A DNA stretch of 64,000 nt. It comes from Apium graveolens (lineage: Eukaryota > Streptophyta > Magnoliopsida > Apiales > Apiaceae). Where the stretch lies: the NCBI RefSeq assembly GCF_009905375.1, contig NC_133657.1, positions 46,116,192 to 46,180,191 of the forward strand. The letters run 5' to 3'. The notes beneath the pieces were generated by a model. The model worked only from the letters and a program-made list of their open reading frames with translations. It had not been told where the DNA came from and ran no database searches. Positions 33,835 to 46,572 of this stretch are shown here, one piece after another. Position 1 is the stretch's first letter. Each line of letters starts with the position of its first letter. The translations under genes were made by a program, and so were the position numbers.

Positions 33835-36800
33835 TGTAATATCCGGGATATATCGTGCAATTATTTTTGTAAATAGATAATTATTATATGTATTCAGTAT
33901 CTATTTTGTGAATTATTTGTTAGGTGTTAAATGTGTTTGAATGTTTAAAAATGTTATTAATTAAGTATTTCAATTTTTATATGTTCCAAATAAAATATAG
34001 ATAATTGTCATATCTTCCTAATTATTTTTATGTTGATTTATGAATTTATAGGAATCATATGAATTTTATAAAATCTTTTTTCGGGTATTTAAAACCTATT
34101 TTATAAAAACGGGAACCAACCGACGTCATCCGTTGTTATGTTTTTAGAACCCGAAACTCTTCCGAAAACTCCTTCCTAACCTAATTGCAATATTCTGAGC
34201 ATTTTCCGTGTTTCGACTTTTTCGATCCGGCGTACGGTTTGTCCTGCGCGGGTCCCGGCGCAACATTTTTGATATAATATTCGTTTCGGTAAATCAATAA
34301 AACTCGTATTTTCGATAAACGGGAGCTTTTTATTAAACTATCACAATTATCACTTCGTAATACGTGTAACCAGGCGCTGAGACCAAGACCGCAGTACAAA
34401 TTGTACTAATTTGGATAATTATCTCGAAAACCGGTACCGTCTGGATCAGTTTTTATAAATAAACATACCGTTTTATATCCGGAATGATCCAACGGGATAC
34501 TAATTTTCCGTAATTATAAATAGCCTCTACCGTATTTTATTTTGTACCGGAAATCATTTGCAAGCAGTATTTACAGAATTTTTACAGAGAAAATACTATA
34601 ATTCTATTTTGTTCTTCATAATCAAACACAAATTCGGAGGCGTTATCGATATCCGATTTTGACGCTCTTATACTCGAATCGAAGCTACTGAAATCTAGAA
34701 TCCAAATCTTCCATCAATTTCAACCCAGGAATATCAGGTGATTTTCTATTTAATTATTTATATTCGAATTTCTTGGTATTTAAATTATGAATTTTTGTAC
34801 GGATGGTTGTTTGAATGATTTGATGATTGTATGTTGTAGAGCTTGTTTTCCTGATCATTTTGGTATATTATACTCTTGATTTGGAGTTCAATAACATGTT
34901 TAATTTTGGGTTTGATTTTCGGAATTAGAAATTAGGGTTTATAGCTTGTTTGAATGTTCTTGATTAAATTTAGGGGTTTCTTAAATAGGGATTAACAGGT
35001 GTTGAGAGATAGTGGGTTTTGTTCCCCTTAAAATTTGCAAACGATTCATATATACCTTGCTAATCGACGTTGCTTGTAATGACCGTGGTTGTGTTTGGAA
35101 AGTTCACCGGTGTTCTTCGTTTCCCGGCCAAGTTACTAATGCTTTGTGAGATATGATTGCATGATATAGTTGCTAGCAGTAAACGGGAGAAATCTGCACA
35201 TTTTGGGGTGATTCCGGGCTGTGGAGCAGGATTCCGGTGAGCTTGCGCGGCGGCGGGTCGCCGTTAATGGCTTCCCGGCCGTCCGCCGGCGAAGGGGGAG
35301 GGGGAAGACAGCAAAATTGCTGTCTAGTTCCCCTAGTTTTTAGAAACTTACAATTTAGTCCCTGACCTTTTCAAAACTTATAAAATTTTGATTTCTGTTT
35401 TATTTATTTCCAAAAATAGGATTTCTTTTATAAAATGATTTTAAAAATAGTTTTAATTATCTTAAAATTCCAAAAACCATTCATTTTAATTCCAAAATTT
35501 GTTTTTAATTCAAAAATAAATCTAAATTACTTAATTAATTAATTTTAATTAATAATTAATTGATTAATTGATCAATTAATTTAAATATTAATTGATTAAT
35601 TAGTTTAATTATTTATTAATTGATTTTAAAAAATTATTTAATTGGATTTAATTATTTAAAAATGATTTAAAAATTCCGAAAAATAGTTTCGAGCTTTAAA
35701 ATATTATTCTAAATTGTTTTCAAGGCTCGATAATTATTATAAAATTGTTTTAAAGCCAGATGTGGCCAACCGAACCCTGTTTAGTACTTTGAAATTGATC
35801 CAACGGCCCGTTTTAATTCCGAAAAATGTTTTAAAAATCATTTTAAATACCCCAAAACCTGTTTATGACTCGAGACTTCTTTATAAATGATATATCATTG
35901 ATTATGTGACGTGCTATGTGTTATATGTGACTTGTTGGTTGACTGTCGGTCTATATATTCGGTGATTACTTGTTTATAACATAACTTTCGATCCGTTAAT
36001 CGGATTTGGGTGAAACGAAGAGTAGATGGAAGTGTATATCGGATAGAATCGTATAAGTTAAATATTGATAGATATTTATAATGCCTAGCAGAGTAAGCAA
36101 GGCGTAAGAAAGGGAAGCAGGTGATCAGAAAATAGAATTGACATGTAGAAAATACAGCAGGTAATCAGAGGATAGAAGCGAGGCATAAGAAAAGCAGACG
36201 AGTGATTGTTGAATGGAGTCATTAGACAAGTACAAGTGAAGTTGAAATCGATTATGATAAGGCAAGTACTTCTAAACCTTTCTCGAGATTTATTGCGAAT
36301 ATTTCTAAATTCTCTTGTGACCTATTGTTAATATTCAAAATAGCTCTGTTTTATACTGGAAATACTTTGAATCCTTCAACCTTGAACCTGAGCCACATAA
36401 TTTGATCTTTGAGCCATAAGCCTTATTCTTTGTAAACCATTTCTTGTTGATTTACCAGATACTAAACCACACAAATACGAAACTACTCCACAAATATATA
36501 TCCATCAAATACCAAATACTGAAACAGAATTGTTTGAACATACAGAAACTTTTATATTCAACCATACCTTGTGATATCAAAGTACTAAAACCTTGTAAAA
36601 ATACTATTCATCTAATACCCAATTATCCTACCGGCTGGAGGCCACTTCTTTTATGTACTTTAACATACCCTTTCGGTAACCATGAATTTTTACTATGCTT
36701 TTATACAAATGTTTTATTGTTATTGATTATGATCTGGTTTTATTGAATTCTATGGTTTATCGTATTGAACTGCTTTAGAATTGGATAGTTTTCTTTGTGT

Positions 36801-37428
36801 GGACCAGATTCGTGGTCAGACCATATCGATGATCAAGTTAGGCCAATGTGTGCCTTGGATCCAGTAGTTAGAGCAATGCTGTGTGCTTTGCTCGGGGTTA
36901 GTGCGTGACTGATCAGCAGCCTAACCTTGGTTTTTTTAAAAAAAAACTTAAAATGAATATCCAATTCTATTGGTTGTTTAACAAGAAACTTGATTCCTTT
37001 GAATCACCTCGTTTATTATTGTTTAACCTCAAATATTGATAATATGACTTGCTGAGCTAGTTAGCTCACTCTTGCGAATCTTTTTATGTATTCTACAGTT
37101 AAGAAGGATATGGTTGATAGCGAAGTTTCCCAGTTCAATGTTCGAGCTAGGATTCCAGATTATAATTGGTCGAGCTAGCATGAGCTTATTGCAGTAGTGA
37201 GATAGTAAGGTTGTAAGAATAATTTCATATCAGTTGTAAATTAAATTAGTTGGGATTTGGTACGTTGTAATAAAAGTTAAGGTTGTGGCTTGTTTTCATA
37301 CTTTAACCTGTTGCGATCCGTGGTTAAGTAAAGCAGGGTCATTGCAAATAATATTTTATATATAGGTTCATATATTGAGTATGTGTTGTGGACCCCAAAC
37401 TTCTGACCCGGGTTTGGAGGGCGCCACA
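33835..37428 (+). repeat. 5' LTR of Tekay element 1
   Basis: 3594 bases, TGTAATATCCGGG to GGAGGGCGCCACA. A TATA box TATAAATA lies at 34,515-34,522, giving an expected start near 34,545, so U3 is about 0.7 kb and R-U5 about 2.9 kb. It contains a GC-rich block (35,225-35,310) and an ATTAATTAATT-rich tract (35,525-35,640). A 100-codon ORF at 36,444-36,746 recurs unchanged in the other LTR but resembles nothing known. Confidence 0.93.
34515..34522 (+). promoter_or_regulatory. TATA box of Tekay element 1 5' LTR
   Basis: TATAAATA. The corresponding position in the 3' LTR (near 43,648) reads TACAAATA, so only the 5' copy keeps the box. Confidence 0.6.
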
Positions 37429-37430
37429 GG

Positions 37431-37443
37431 TTGGTATCAGAGC
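37431..37443 (+). other. Primer binding site of Tekay element 1 (tRNA-iMet)
   Basis: TTGGTATCAGAGC begins three bases after the LTR end and complements the 3' end of initiator tRNA-Met, the usual primer of chromoviruses. Confidence 0.88.
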
Positions 37444-39680
37444 TACAGGTTATGAGTCACTGAAACAAGCCTAGATTGTCAGGATTGGGTAGAGGGTTAG
37501 GATTAGAAATAGGAAATAGAAAGATAGGTCATCGCGAGGTTGAGTGCGACTGTATAGTAAGTCTCCAGCACGGTTTATGTTGCGATTCGGGATTATTAAC
37601 TAGCAACGTGATATCCAGGCAATGGCAGATCCTGATTTCCCTGCATCAACTGATCGTTTGGAGCCTTCCATTTAAGGATCGTCATCTTCTCCCAGATTCG
37701 ATTTGCGCCTTGTTCTTCCAACAGTATTAGCGGTATTACCTTCTGTTATGACAGTTGCGCCTCTCCAAGTTATTCAGTGTTATTCTATCATCTCTCGATA
37801 TGAGACTACCTATTCAAGAACCTTCATTTGCTTATTCTTGTTCTTTTGAACATTCAACTATGAATGTATCTTTTCTATTTACTATACACCATATTCTATA
37901 TCCTCAGTTTAAAAACCTTTCCAATGAAATAACAGCATTTGCGAGAAGGGACACGATAGCTGCATTAAATGGTGAGTATTGAGATACAAATCAAGGTGAG
38001 AAAGGAGTTTAGAAAGAAGATTCAAGTGTTCTGGAGGATGGCTGTTATCAGGTTACAAGAAGCTATTAATAATTAGGCCACTCATGACTAGCTTGTGGAA
38101 TGGAAGATAAGTGTTGAAGAGAGAGAGTTAGAAGAGATTAGGGATCTGAAGATTTCTTGAAATTAAGAAATGGTGTTGTAATGATGTGATATATATTCTA
38201 ACAAGATGATGTGACCTTAGCTGACTTATTGACTATTGGATAGTCTGTTCCACTTAATGATTGCAAAGTGGTTAACGGGAGTACTACCAGTATGGGAGCC
38301 TTAATGTGAAGCTACGAATAAGATAACGTGCAACGACAGCGAAAGTGTTCACTGATTACAGAAAGAAATAGACCCCAATGAAGGAGAGGAGATAAATGGA
38401 AGTGAATGGACCTTTGAGTGATCGTTCTTTAACTTGGTATTTGGTCATAAGAAGGACAACAACCAACTCATATAGTGAGGACAACCAGAGGTGTGATTTT
38501 CAAAATTTTCAAAATTTTTAACGAGTTTTCGAAAAGGATTTTTCTTTACAAAATTTCTAAAAGCCTTTTTGAATAAAATAAGTTTTAAACCTTGGTTGTC
38601 AAGTTACTACTTGAGTTTCTTGTTTGTTAAAAGACCCAGATTATTTGGAAGGATGTTGTTTCAGACTCAGTATTGTTAAATTTGGAAAATGAGGTAACCT
38701 GCGATTATGAAGAAGTGGGTGCAAGTATTGTCTGATGGGATTAATAACCAAACCAGTGTACGAAGTAACTATTCATCCAATTATTGGGATTATCAGAGTT
38801 CGAAAAATTCATTGATTAAACGGAAGCCTGAGCATGACCGAAGAAGATTGGAAAAACTTCCAGACTTTTCTAAAGGAAGAATATTATTAACAAAATGATC
38901 GTTATATTGAACGATTCATGGTTATTCCAAATTAAAAAAGAGGAAACTCAAGGTTATCTGATAAGAACGCTATTATGATTGAATTGTTAAAGTATTATAC
39001 GTGTAGGTGCAACGTTACAGACGTGAGATTTAACAAATAAGAATCTACCATAATGCTTAGTTGCGAAGGCATTTTAGCATACTTCTAAAGTTGTTATGTG
39101 ATACAATTGGGATATGATCGATCGATCTCGAAAGATGAATACAAGTGAAATGTGGATGGTGACCAATGGTATCATTCTTGTCCTCAACATTACAGCGTAT
39201 ATTCCTTTTTTTTTAATTCCTAAAAATGTATGAACTCCTTTTCTTAATAAATTCTTTCTGGTGACATCAAAATGGAGGATTTTGAATTCCTTTCAAATTT
39301 AATTGTTACCCTCAAGTTTTGCTTTCTGATTGGGACAAACAGTGTTATGATGAGACACTTTGTCGGAATGACGAAGAGTCGGGTGGGACGCCACCTAATC
39401 ATGTGCTGTATGCCATACGGTATAAAAGACTGGCCATCTTAAGTACCAATGTGGTTGTCTCATTCATATTCAAACCATTACTTCTTCTTTCTCTTCAACT
39501 CCAAGTTTATTAAAATTGTGAATACTTCTAGTTCTTTCGTTATACTGTTGTTCCTTGCAAGAGCTTTAACAAGGGCATATGGTGAGAATTGCAAATCACT
39601 GGCCCTAGCCAGGGATGCATTAACAGTTAAGGAAATCTACTTCAATAAGGGATACGTCTCCGAGAATCAGAATTGCGATA
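37444..39680 (+). pseudogene. gag: Tekay 1 upstream ORF and gag region (very degraded)
   Basis: An ATG at 37,622 (MADPDFPASTDRLEPS) opens a frame soon ended by a stop. The following few hundred bases match 17,198-17,686 and look like a first ORF upstream of gag. Between about 38,200 and 39,680 no clear capsid or zinc-knuckle motif is readable. Short frames at 38,707-38,898 and 39,319-39,703 are isolated. I infer the gag assignment only from position between leader and protease. Confidence 0.4.
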
Positions 39681-39689
39681 TGTTATTTA

Positions 39690-41560
39690 GAATACGGATG
39701 TGATGACGTGGAAGATGATTACGGATACCTTATGCGTTAAAGTGTTGAAAGATGTAGGAGCAATTTGATCATATATCTCTCAAGGTAAGATGAATTATTC
39801 TGTTGAATCAATAAGTTTATGACTAAAGGACTAGCAAGTTAAGAATGTGCAGTTATTGAATAAGTAAGTACCAATGGCGGAATCGATATTTCTGGCAATA
39901 AGTTGCGAAGAATTGATATCATTTGAGATAAGAGGATTTGACATTATTTTAAGGAATGGATTAACTATTCAAGTGTGATGCCCAGGTAGACCGTGGTGAT
40001 GGAAGATAGTTCTGAAGACGCCAAATGAGAACGTGAACAAGTTTAAAGGACAAAGGAAAGTAAAGAACTTGTTAAGAACAATTTAAGATTACAGTGACCA
40101 AAATATAAGTGCTATGGCGATTATAAATAAGAGTTAGGAGCAAACCGAACTTGAAGATTTTACAGTCTCAAGATATGTTTCCAGACAAGTTACTAATATT
40201 TCCTTTAGATAAAGAAGATGAATTTATGATTGAGTTAGCACCTGAAATGAAGCCAATGTCCAAAGCCCCGCACATAATGGCACCAGATAAAATAAAGGAG
40301 TTACCAGAGCAAACGCAGGAGATAATTAGAAGAAAAAGCAATTGGACCTAGCGTACCCCCTAAAGTGCACCGGCATGACGTGTTAATAAGAAAGATGGCA
40401 GGGTGAGATTATGTGTTAGCGAAAGCTCAACAAGTTTACTCTCAAGAGCAGATATCTGTTACCTTGAACCAATGATTTGTTTAACTAAATAAACGAAGCA
40501 AGGTATTTTTATAAGATTGATTTAAGACTGAGTATATTACCAAATGAAGATTGAACTTATGGACATATCAAAGATAATTTTCAGAACTCAGTGTTGTTAT
40601 TATAAAATTCTAGAAATGTTAGTTGGATGAACTGATATACCAGTGATATTTAAATTCGATGAGTAGAATCTTGAAAGAAGAATCTGAATAAGATATACTT
40701 GTTTTACTTGTGAGGAATCATGCAACCTATACACTGATAGCTGAGGAGTCAAAGAAGAAGGAAGCGGTATAAAAAGTTTACCAGGTAAAAACTGTAATGG
40801 CAGAAAGTATAATTCTTAGTATAGACAGTCAGTAAGGAGGAGACAAAGGGGGATTCAGCAGAAAAATTCAAAGATAGTATGAATGAAGAAAGACCAGAAG
40901 CACCAACAAAAATAAGAAGTTTTATCATGGGCCAGTTACTATCAGAAATGTGTGCAAGATTTCTTGAAAGTTGCAATATTTTGGATGAAGCTAACCAGGA
41001 AAAGCAAGAAGGTTATATGAAATGGAGGAGGGTGAAGAAAGTTTTACAAAGTTAAATGAAAGAATGGTTACAACACCTATTTTATCACTTTGAAAGTATC
41101 AGAGAGATTTGGTAGTTTATAATGATACTTCTCGTAAGGGAGTAGGACGTGTGTTAACGCAAAGCAATAAAGTTATTCCATATGCATCAAGATAACCGAA
41201 ACCTTATGAGCAGAAGTACCCTACTCATAACTGGGAATTAAAAGTAACAATAATATTTGTTTTGAAAGATTGGGAAATATTATAAATATAGAGAAGGATG
41301 TGAGATATATACGGACCATAAGAGTTTGAAGTATAAACTCCCGAGGAAAAGCAAATGTAGTGGCAAGAGATGAGTAAGAAGAAGAGAGAATGAACATAGA
41401 GATTGTACTAGAAGAATTAGCTATGGAATTCTAGAAGTTGGAATTGGAAGACAGAGTCATGATCCAAAAAGGAGTAAGAATGTATAAGTATGACTTTTCA
41501 GTATGAATTGTTAGAAAAGATAAAGAAGTGTCAGGAAGAGGTAATGGATCAGGATATAAA
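39690..41560 (+). pseudogene. pol: Tekay 1 protease, RT and RNase H (degraded)
   Basis: Protease traces are VLKDVGAI followed by SYIS near 39,745 (the usual DSGA changed to DVGA) and FDIILRNGL near 39,938. The RT lead-in is clear at 40,151-40,330 (DMFPDKLLIFPLDKEDEF, SKAPHIMAPDKIKELPEQ). KKDGRVRLCV near 40,390 marks the RT fingers. RNase H traces read LVVYNDTSRKGVGRVLTQ near 41,110 and YPTHNWELKVTIIF near 41,219. The catalytic DD box of RT is not readable. Many stops in all frames. Confidence 0.65.
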
Positions 41561-41571
41561 TCGTTTAGTAA

Positions 41572-42955
41572 GTGAAGAATTGTGCACGCAAAAAGGATGA
41601 TCAAGGTATTCTTAGGTATTCTTCTAGAACTTGGATTCCACCAGTGATGGAACTGAAGGATGAAATTTTACAGAAAGCTCATAATTCAAGGTATTCAATC
41701 CATTCAGGGAGTACCAAGATGTATAGAGATTTAAAGGAAAATTATTGGTGGCCAGATATGAAGAGGGAAATTGCGGAATGGATTAGCAGATGTTATATAT
41801 GTCAAAGAGTTAAAGTAGAGCATTAGAGACCAAGTGGATTGCTACAGCCATTGGAGGTTCCAGAGTGGAGGTGGGAGCATATCACCATGGATTTCATAGT
41901 TGGGGTTACCAAGCACAAAAACTAATCATGATGCCATTTGGCTTATAGTGAATAGATTTACCAAGTCAGCTTATTTTCTGTCTATAAACGAAAGATTTTC
42001 GCTCGATAAGTTGATCCATAGGTGCCTGAAGGAAATTGTAGTTCATCATAAAATTCCTGTGTCTATCGTAACTGATCGAGATCCAAGATTTAATTCGAGA
42101 TTTTGGAAGAGTTTTCAAGAATGTTTAGGAACAAGATTGAATATGAGTACATATTATCACCCACAGACGGATGGCCAAAGTGAAAGAATAATTCAGACAA
42201 TAGAAGACATGTTACATGTTTGTGCTATTGATTTCAAAGGAAGTTGGGGCGAGCATTTACCTCTGGTAGAATTTACTTACAACAATAGTATCACGCCAGT
42301 ATGGGGATGCCACCCTACGAAGCTCTTTATGGACGCAAATGTAGATCTCCAGTGTATTGGGACGAAGTACGAGAACGCAAGATACTTGGACCTGAATTAG
42401 TACAGCAGACAAAGGAAGTTGTTAAAAATTACCCAGAAGAGATGGATAGCAGCACAATATCGTTAAAGGAAGTATGAAGATCAATCAAGGAAAGACATGG
42501 AATTCGAAGAAGGAAGCTTAGTACTACTGAAAGTATCGCCGTGGAAGGGATTAACGAGGTTTGGAAAGAAAGGAAAACCAAGCCCAAGATATGTCGGACC
42601 TTTTGAAATTTTAAAGCACGTTGGCAAAATAGCTTTCGAGTTAGCGTTACCTCCGCACATGGAGCACATTCATAATATTTTTCATGCATCGATGCTTAAG
42701 AAGTATAATCCAGACTTCAGGTATGTAATAGAATATGAGCCAATAGAGCTTCAAGCAGATTCGTCATATGTAAAGAGTCCAATAGAGATTCTAGAGGAAA
42801 GAGAGAAAGTATTGAGGAATAAAGTAATAAAATAAGTAAGAGTATTGTGGAAAACCCAAAGGTTGAAGAGTCAACCAGGTAGTTAGAAAGTGATATAAGA
42901 GAAAAGTATCCTCATTTGTTTTCTTAGGAGATTCTGAGGACAGAATCCTTTTAAG
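41572..42955 (+). pseudogene. pol: Tekay 1 integrase with chromodomain-like end (broken)
   Basis: Three open segments follow in order. 41,572-41,826 holds the HHCC domain (EILQKAHNSRYSIHSGSTKM, then CYICQRVK). 41,900-42,400 is the catalytic core (WLIVNRFTKSAYFLS, SIVTDRDPRFNSRFW, YYHPQTDGQSERIIQTIED). 42,497-42,835 is the C-terminal region with LVLLKVSPWKGLTRFGKKGK, PRYVGPFEILKHVG and HIHNIFHASMLKKY. The text after it (VRVLWKTQRLK, a stop, then SDIREKYPHLF to about 42,926) matches the chromodomain tail of Tekay elements. It is separated by stops at 41,824 and 42,833 and a frameshift near 41,900. The target-choosing module is therefore recognisable but not translated in one piece. Confidence 0.8.
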
Positions 42956-42965
42956 GGGGGAAGGA
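42951..42965 (+). other. polypurine tract of Tekay element 1
   Basis: AAGGGGGGAAGGA lies immediately before the 3' LTR start at 42,966. Confidence 0.85.
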
Positions 42966-45900
42966 TGTAATATCCGGGATATATCGTGCAATTATTTTTG
43001 CTAATAGATAATTATTATATGTATTCAGTATCTATTCTGTGAATTATTTGTTAAGTGTTAAATGTGTTTGAATGTTTAAAAATGTTATTAATTAAGTATT
43101 TCAATTTTTATATGTTCCAAATAAAATATAGATAATTGTCATATCTTCCTAATTATTTTTATGTTGATTTATGAATTTATAGGAATCATATGAATTTTAT
43201 AAAATCTTTTTCCGGGTATTTAAAACCTATTTTATAAAAACGGGAACCAACCGACGTCATCCGTTGTTATGTTTTTAGAACCCGAAACTCTTCCGAGAAC
43301 TCCTTCCTAACCTAATTGCAATATTCCGAGCATTTTCCGTGTTTCGACTTTTTCGATCCGGCGTACGGTTTGTCCTGCGCGGGTCCCGGCGCAACATTTT
43401 CGATATAATATTCGTTTCGGTAAATCAATAAAACTCGTATTTTCGATAAACGGGAGCTTTTTATTAAACTATCACAATTATCACTTCGTAATACATGTAA
43501 CCAGGCGCTGAGACCAAGACCGCAGTATAAATTGTACTAATTTGGATAATTATCTCGAAAACCGGTACCGTCTGGATCAGTTTTTATAAATAAACATACC
43601 GTTTTATATCCGGAATGATCCAACGGGATACTAATTTTCCGTAATTACAAATAGCCTCTACCGTATTTTATTTTGTACCGGAAATCATTTGCAAGCAGTA
43701 TTTACAGAATTTTTACAGAGAAAATACTATAATTCTATTTTGTTCTTCATAATCAAACATAAATTCGGAGGCGTTATCGATATCCGATTTTGACGCTCTT
43801 ATACTCGAATCGAAGCTACTGAAATCTAGAATCCAAATCTTCCATCAATTTCAACCCAAAAATATCAGGTGATTTTCTATTTAATTATTTATATTCGAAT
43901 TTCTTGGTATTTAAATTATGAATTTTTGTACGGATGGTTGTTTGAATGATTTGATGATTGTATGTTGTAGAGCTTGTTTTCCTGATCATTTTGGTATATT
44001 ATACTCTTGATTTGGAGTTCAATAACATGTTTAATTTTGGGTTTGATTTTCGGAATTAGAAATTAGGGTTTATAGCTTGTTTGAATGTTCTTGATTAAAT
44101 TTTGGGTTTCTTAAATAGGGATTAACAGGTGTTGAGAGATAGTGGGTTTTGTTCCCCTTGAAATTTGCAAACGATTCATATATACCTTGCTAATCGACGT
44201 TGCTTGTAATGACCGTGGTTGTGTTTGGAAAGTTCACCGGTGTTCTTCGTTTCTCGGCCAAAATTCGGCCAAGTTACTAATGCTTTGTGAGATATGATTG
44301 CATGATATAGTTGCTAGCAGTAAACGGGAGAAATCTGCACATTTTGGGGTGATTCCGGGCTGTGGAGCAGGATTCCGGTGAGCTTGCGCGGCGGCGGGTC
44401 GCCGTTAATGGCTTCCCGGCCGTCCGCCGGCGAAGGGGGAGGGGGAAGACGGCAAAATTGTTGTCTAGTTCCCCTAGTTTTTAGAAACTTACAATTTAGT
44501 CCCTGACCTTTTCAAAACTTATAAAATTTTGATTTCTGTTTTATTTATTTCCAAAAATAGGATTTCTTTTATAAAATGATTTTAAAAATAGTTTTAATTA
44601 TCTTAAAATTCCAAAAACCATTCATTTTAATTCCAAAATTTGTTTTTAATTCAAAAATAAATCTAAATTACTTAATTAATTAATTTTAATTAATAATTAA
44701 TTGATTAATTGATCAATTAATTTAAATATTAATTGATTAATTAGTTTAATTATTTATTAATTGATTTTAAAAAATTATTTAATTGGATTTAATTATTTAA
44801 AAATGATTTAAAAATTCCGAAAAATAGTTTCGAGCTTTAAAATATTATTCTAAATTGTTTTCAAGGCTCGATAATTATTATAAAATTGTTTTAAAGCCAG
44901 ATGTGGCCAACCGAACCCTGTTTAGTACTTTGAAATTGATCAAACGGCCCGTTTTAATTCCGAAAAAAGTTTTAAAAATCATTTTAAATACCCCAAAACC
45001 TGTTTATGACCCGAGACTTCTTTATAAATGATATATCATTGATTATGTGACGTGCTATGTGTTATATGTGACTTGTTGGTTGACTGTCGGTCTATATATT
45101 CAGTGATTACTTGTTTATAACATAACTTTCGATCCGTTAATCGGATTTGGGTGAAACGAAGAGTAGATGGAAGTGTATATCGGATAGAATCGTATAAGTT
45201 AAATATTGATAGATATTTGTAATGCCTAGCAGAGTAAGCAAGGCGTAAGAAAGGGAAGCAGGTGATCAGAAAATAGAATTGACATGTAGAAAATACAGCA
45301 GGTAATCAGAGGATAGAAGCGAGGCATAAGAAAAGCAGACGAGTGATTGTTGAATGGAGTCATTAGACAAGTACAAGTGAAGCTGAAATCGATTATGATA
45401 AGGCAAGTACTTCTAAACCTTTCTCGAGATTTATTGCGAATATTTCTAAATTCTCTTGTGACCTATTGTTAATATTCAAAATAGCTCTGTTTTATACTGG
45501 AAATACTTTGAATCCTTCAACCTTGAACCTGAGCCACATAATTTGATCTTTGAGCCATAAGCCTTATTCTGTGTAAACCATTTCTTGTTGATTTACCAGA
45601 TACTAAACCACACAAATACGAAACTACTCCACAAATATATATCCATCAAATACCAAATACTGAAACAGAATTGTTTGAACATACAGAAACTTTTATATTC
45701 AACCATACCTTGTGATATCAAAGTACTAAAACCTTGTAAAAACACTATTCATCTAATACCCAATTATCCTACCGGCTGGAGGCCACTTCTTTTATGTACT
45801 TTAACATACCCTTTCGGTAACCATGAATTTTTACTATGCTTTTATACAAATGTTTTATTGTTATTGATTATGATCTGGTTTTATTGAATTCTATGGTTTA

Positions 45901-46567
45901 TCGTATTGAACTGCTTTAGAATTGGATAGTTTTCTTTGTGTGGACCAGATTCGTGGTCACACCATATCGATGATCAAGTTAGGCCAATGTGTGCCTTAGA
46001 TCCAGTAGTTAGAGCAATGCTGTGTGCTTTGCTCGGGGTTTGTGCGTGACTGATCAGCAGCCTAACCTTGGTTTTAAAAAAAAAACTTAAAATGAATATC
46101 CAATTCTATTGGTTGTTTAACAAGAAACTTGATTCCTTTGAATCACCTCGTTTATTATTGTTTAACCTCAGATATTGATAATATGACTTGCTGAGCTAGT
46201 TAGCTCACTCTTGCGAATCTTTTTATGTATTCTACAGTTAAGAAGGATATGGTTGATAGCGAAGTTTCCCAATTCAATGTTCGAGCTAGGATTCCAGATT
46301 ATGATTGGTCGAGCTAGCAGGAGCTTATTGCAGTAGTGAGATAGTAAGGTTGTAAGAATAATTTCATATCAGTTGTAAATTAAATTAGTTGGGATTTGGT
46401 ACATTGTAATAAAAGTTAAGGTTGTGGCTTGTTTTCATACTTTAACCTGTTGCGATCCGTGGTTAAGTAAAGCAGGGTCATTGCAAATAATATTTTATAT
46501 ATAGGTTCATATATTGAGTATGTGTTGTGGACCCCAAACTTCTGACCCGGGTTTGGAGGGCGCCACA
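42966..46567 (+). repeat. 3' LTR of Tekay element 1
   Basis: 3602 bases, colinear with the 5' LTR. Differences include an 11-base duplication (AAATTCGGCCA) near 44,261, the TATA change at 43,648 and scattered transitions. It ends GCGCCACA at 46,567, followed by TGTTC. Confidence 0.93.
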
Positions 46568-46572
46568 TGTTC
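46568..46572. repeat. target site duplication of element 1, right copy
   Basis: TGTTC, identical to 33,830-33,834. Confidence 0.9.

Larger units (their letters stand above)
33835..46567 (+). mobile_element. Tekay element 1, complete structure, broken genes
   Basis: 12.7-kb LTR retrotransposon with TG...CA LTRs of about 3.6 kb, a tRNA-iMet PBS at 37,431-37,443, degraded gag and pol, a polypurine tract ending at 42,965 and a perfect 5-base target duplication (TGTTC). The integrase carries an HHCC start, a core with HPQTDGQSE and a C-terminal chromodomain-like end, which defines the chromovirus (Tekay/Del) lineage. By eye the LTRs differ at roughly 40 positions over 3.6 kb, mostly transitions. 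The internal genes look far more decayed than that LTR divergence alone would suggest, so it may have been mobilised as a defective copy by other elements (inference). Confidence 0.92.

Noticed and set aside
36444..36746. A 100-codon ORF repeated identically at 45,585-45,887
   Set aside because: It lies in U5 of both LTR copies, so the repetition is explained by the LTR duplication. It has no family motif, and a similar frame is not kept in the inverted copy at 14-17 kb.
37431..37443. Possible tRNA gene fragments at PBS-like sequences (also 51,173, 22,891 and 5306)
   Set aside because: Only the 12-18 bases complementary to the tRNA 3' end are present, next to LTR ends, so these are primer sites and not tRNA genes.
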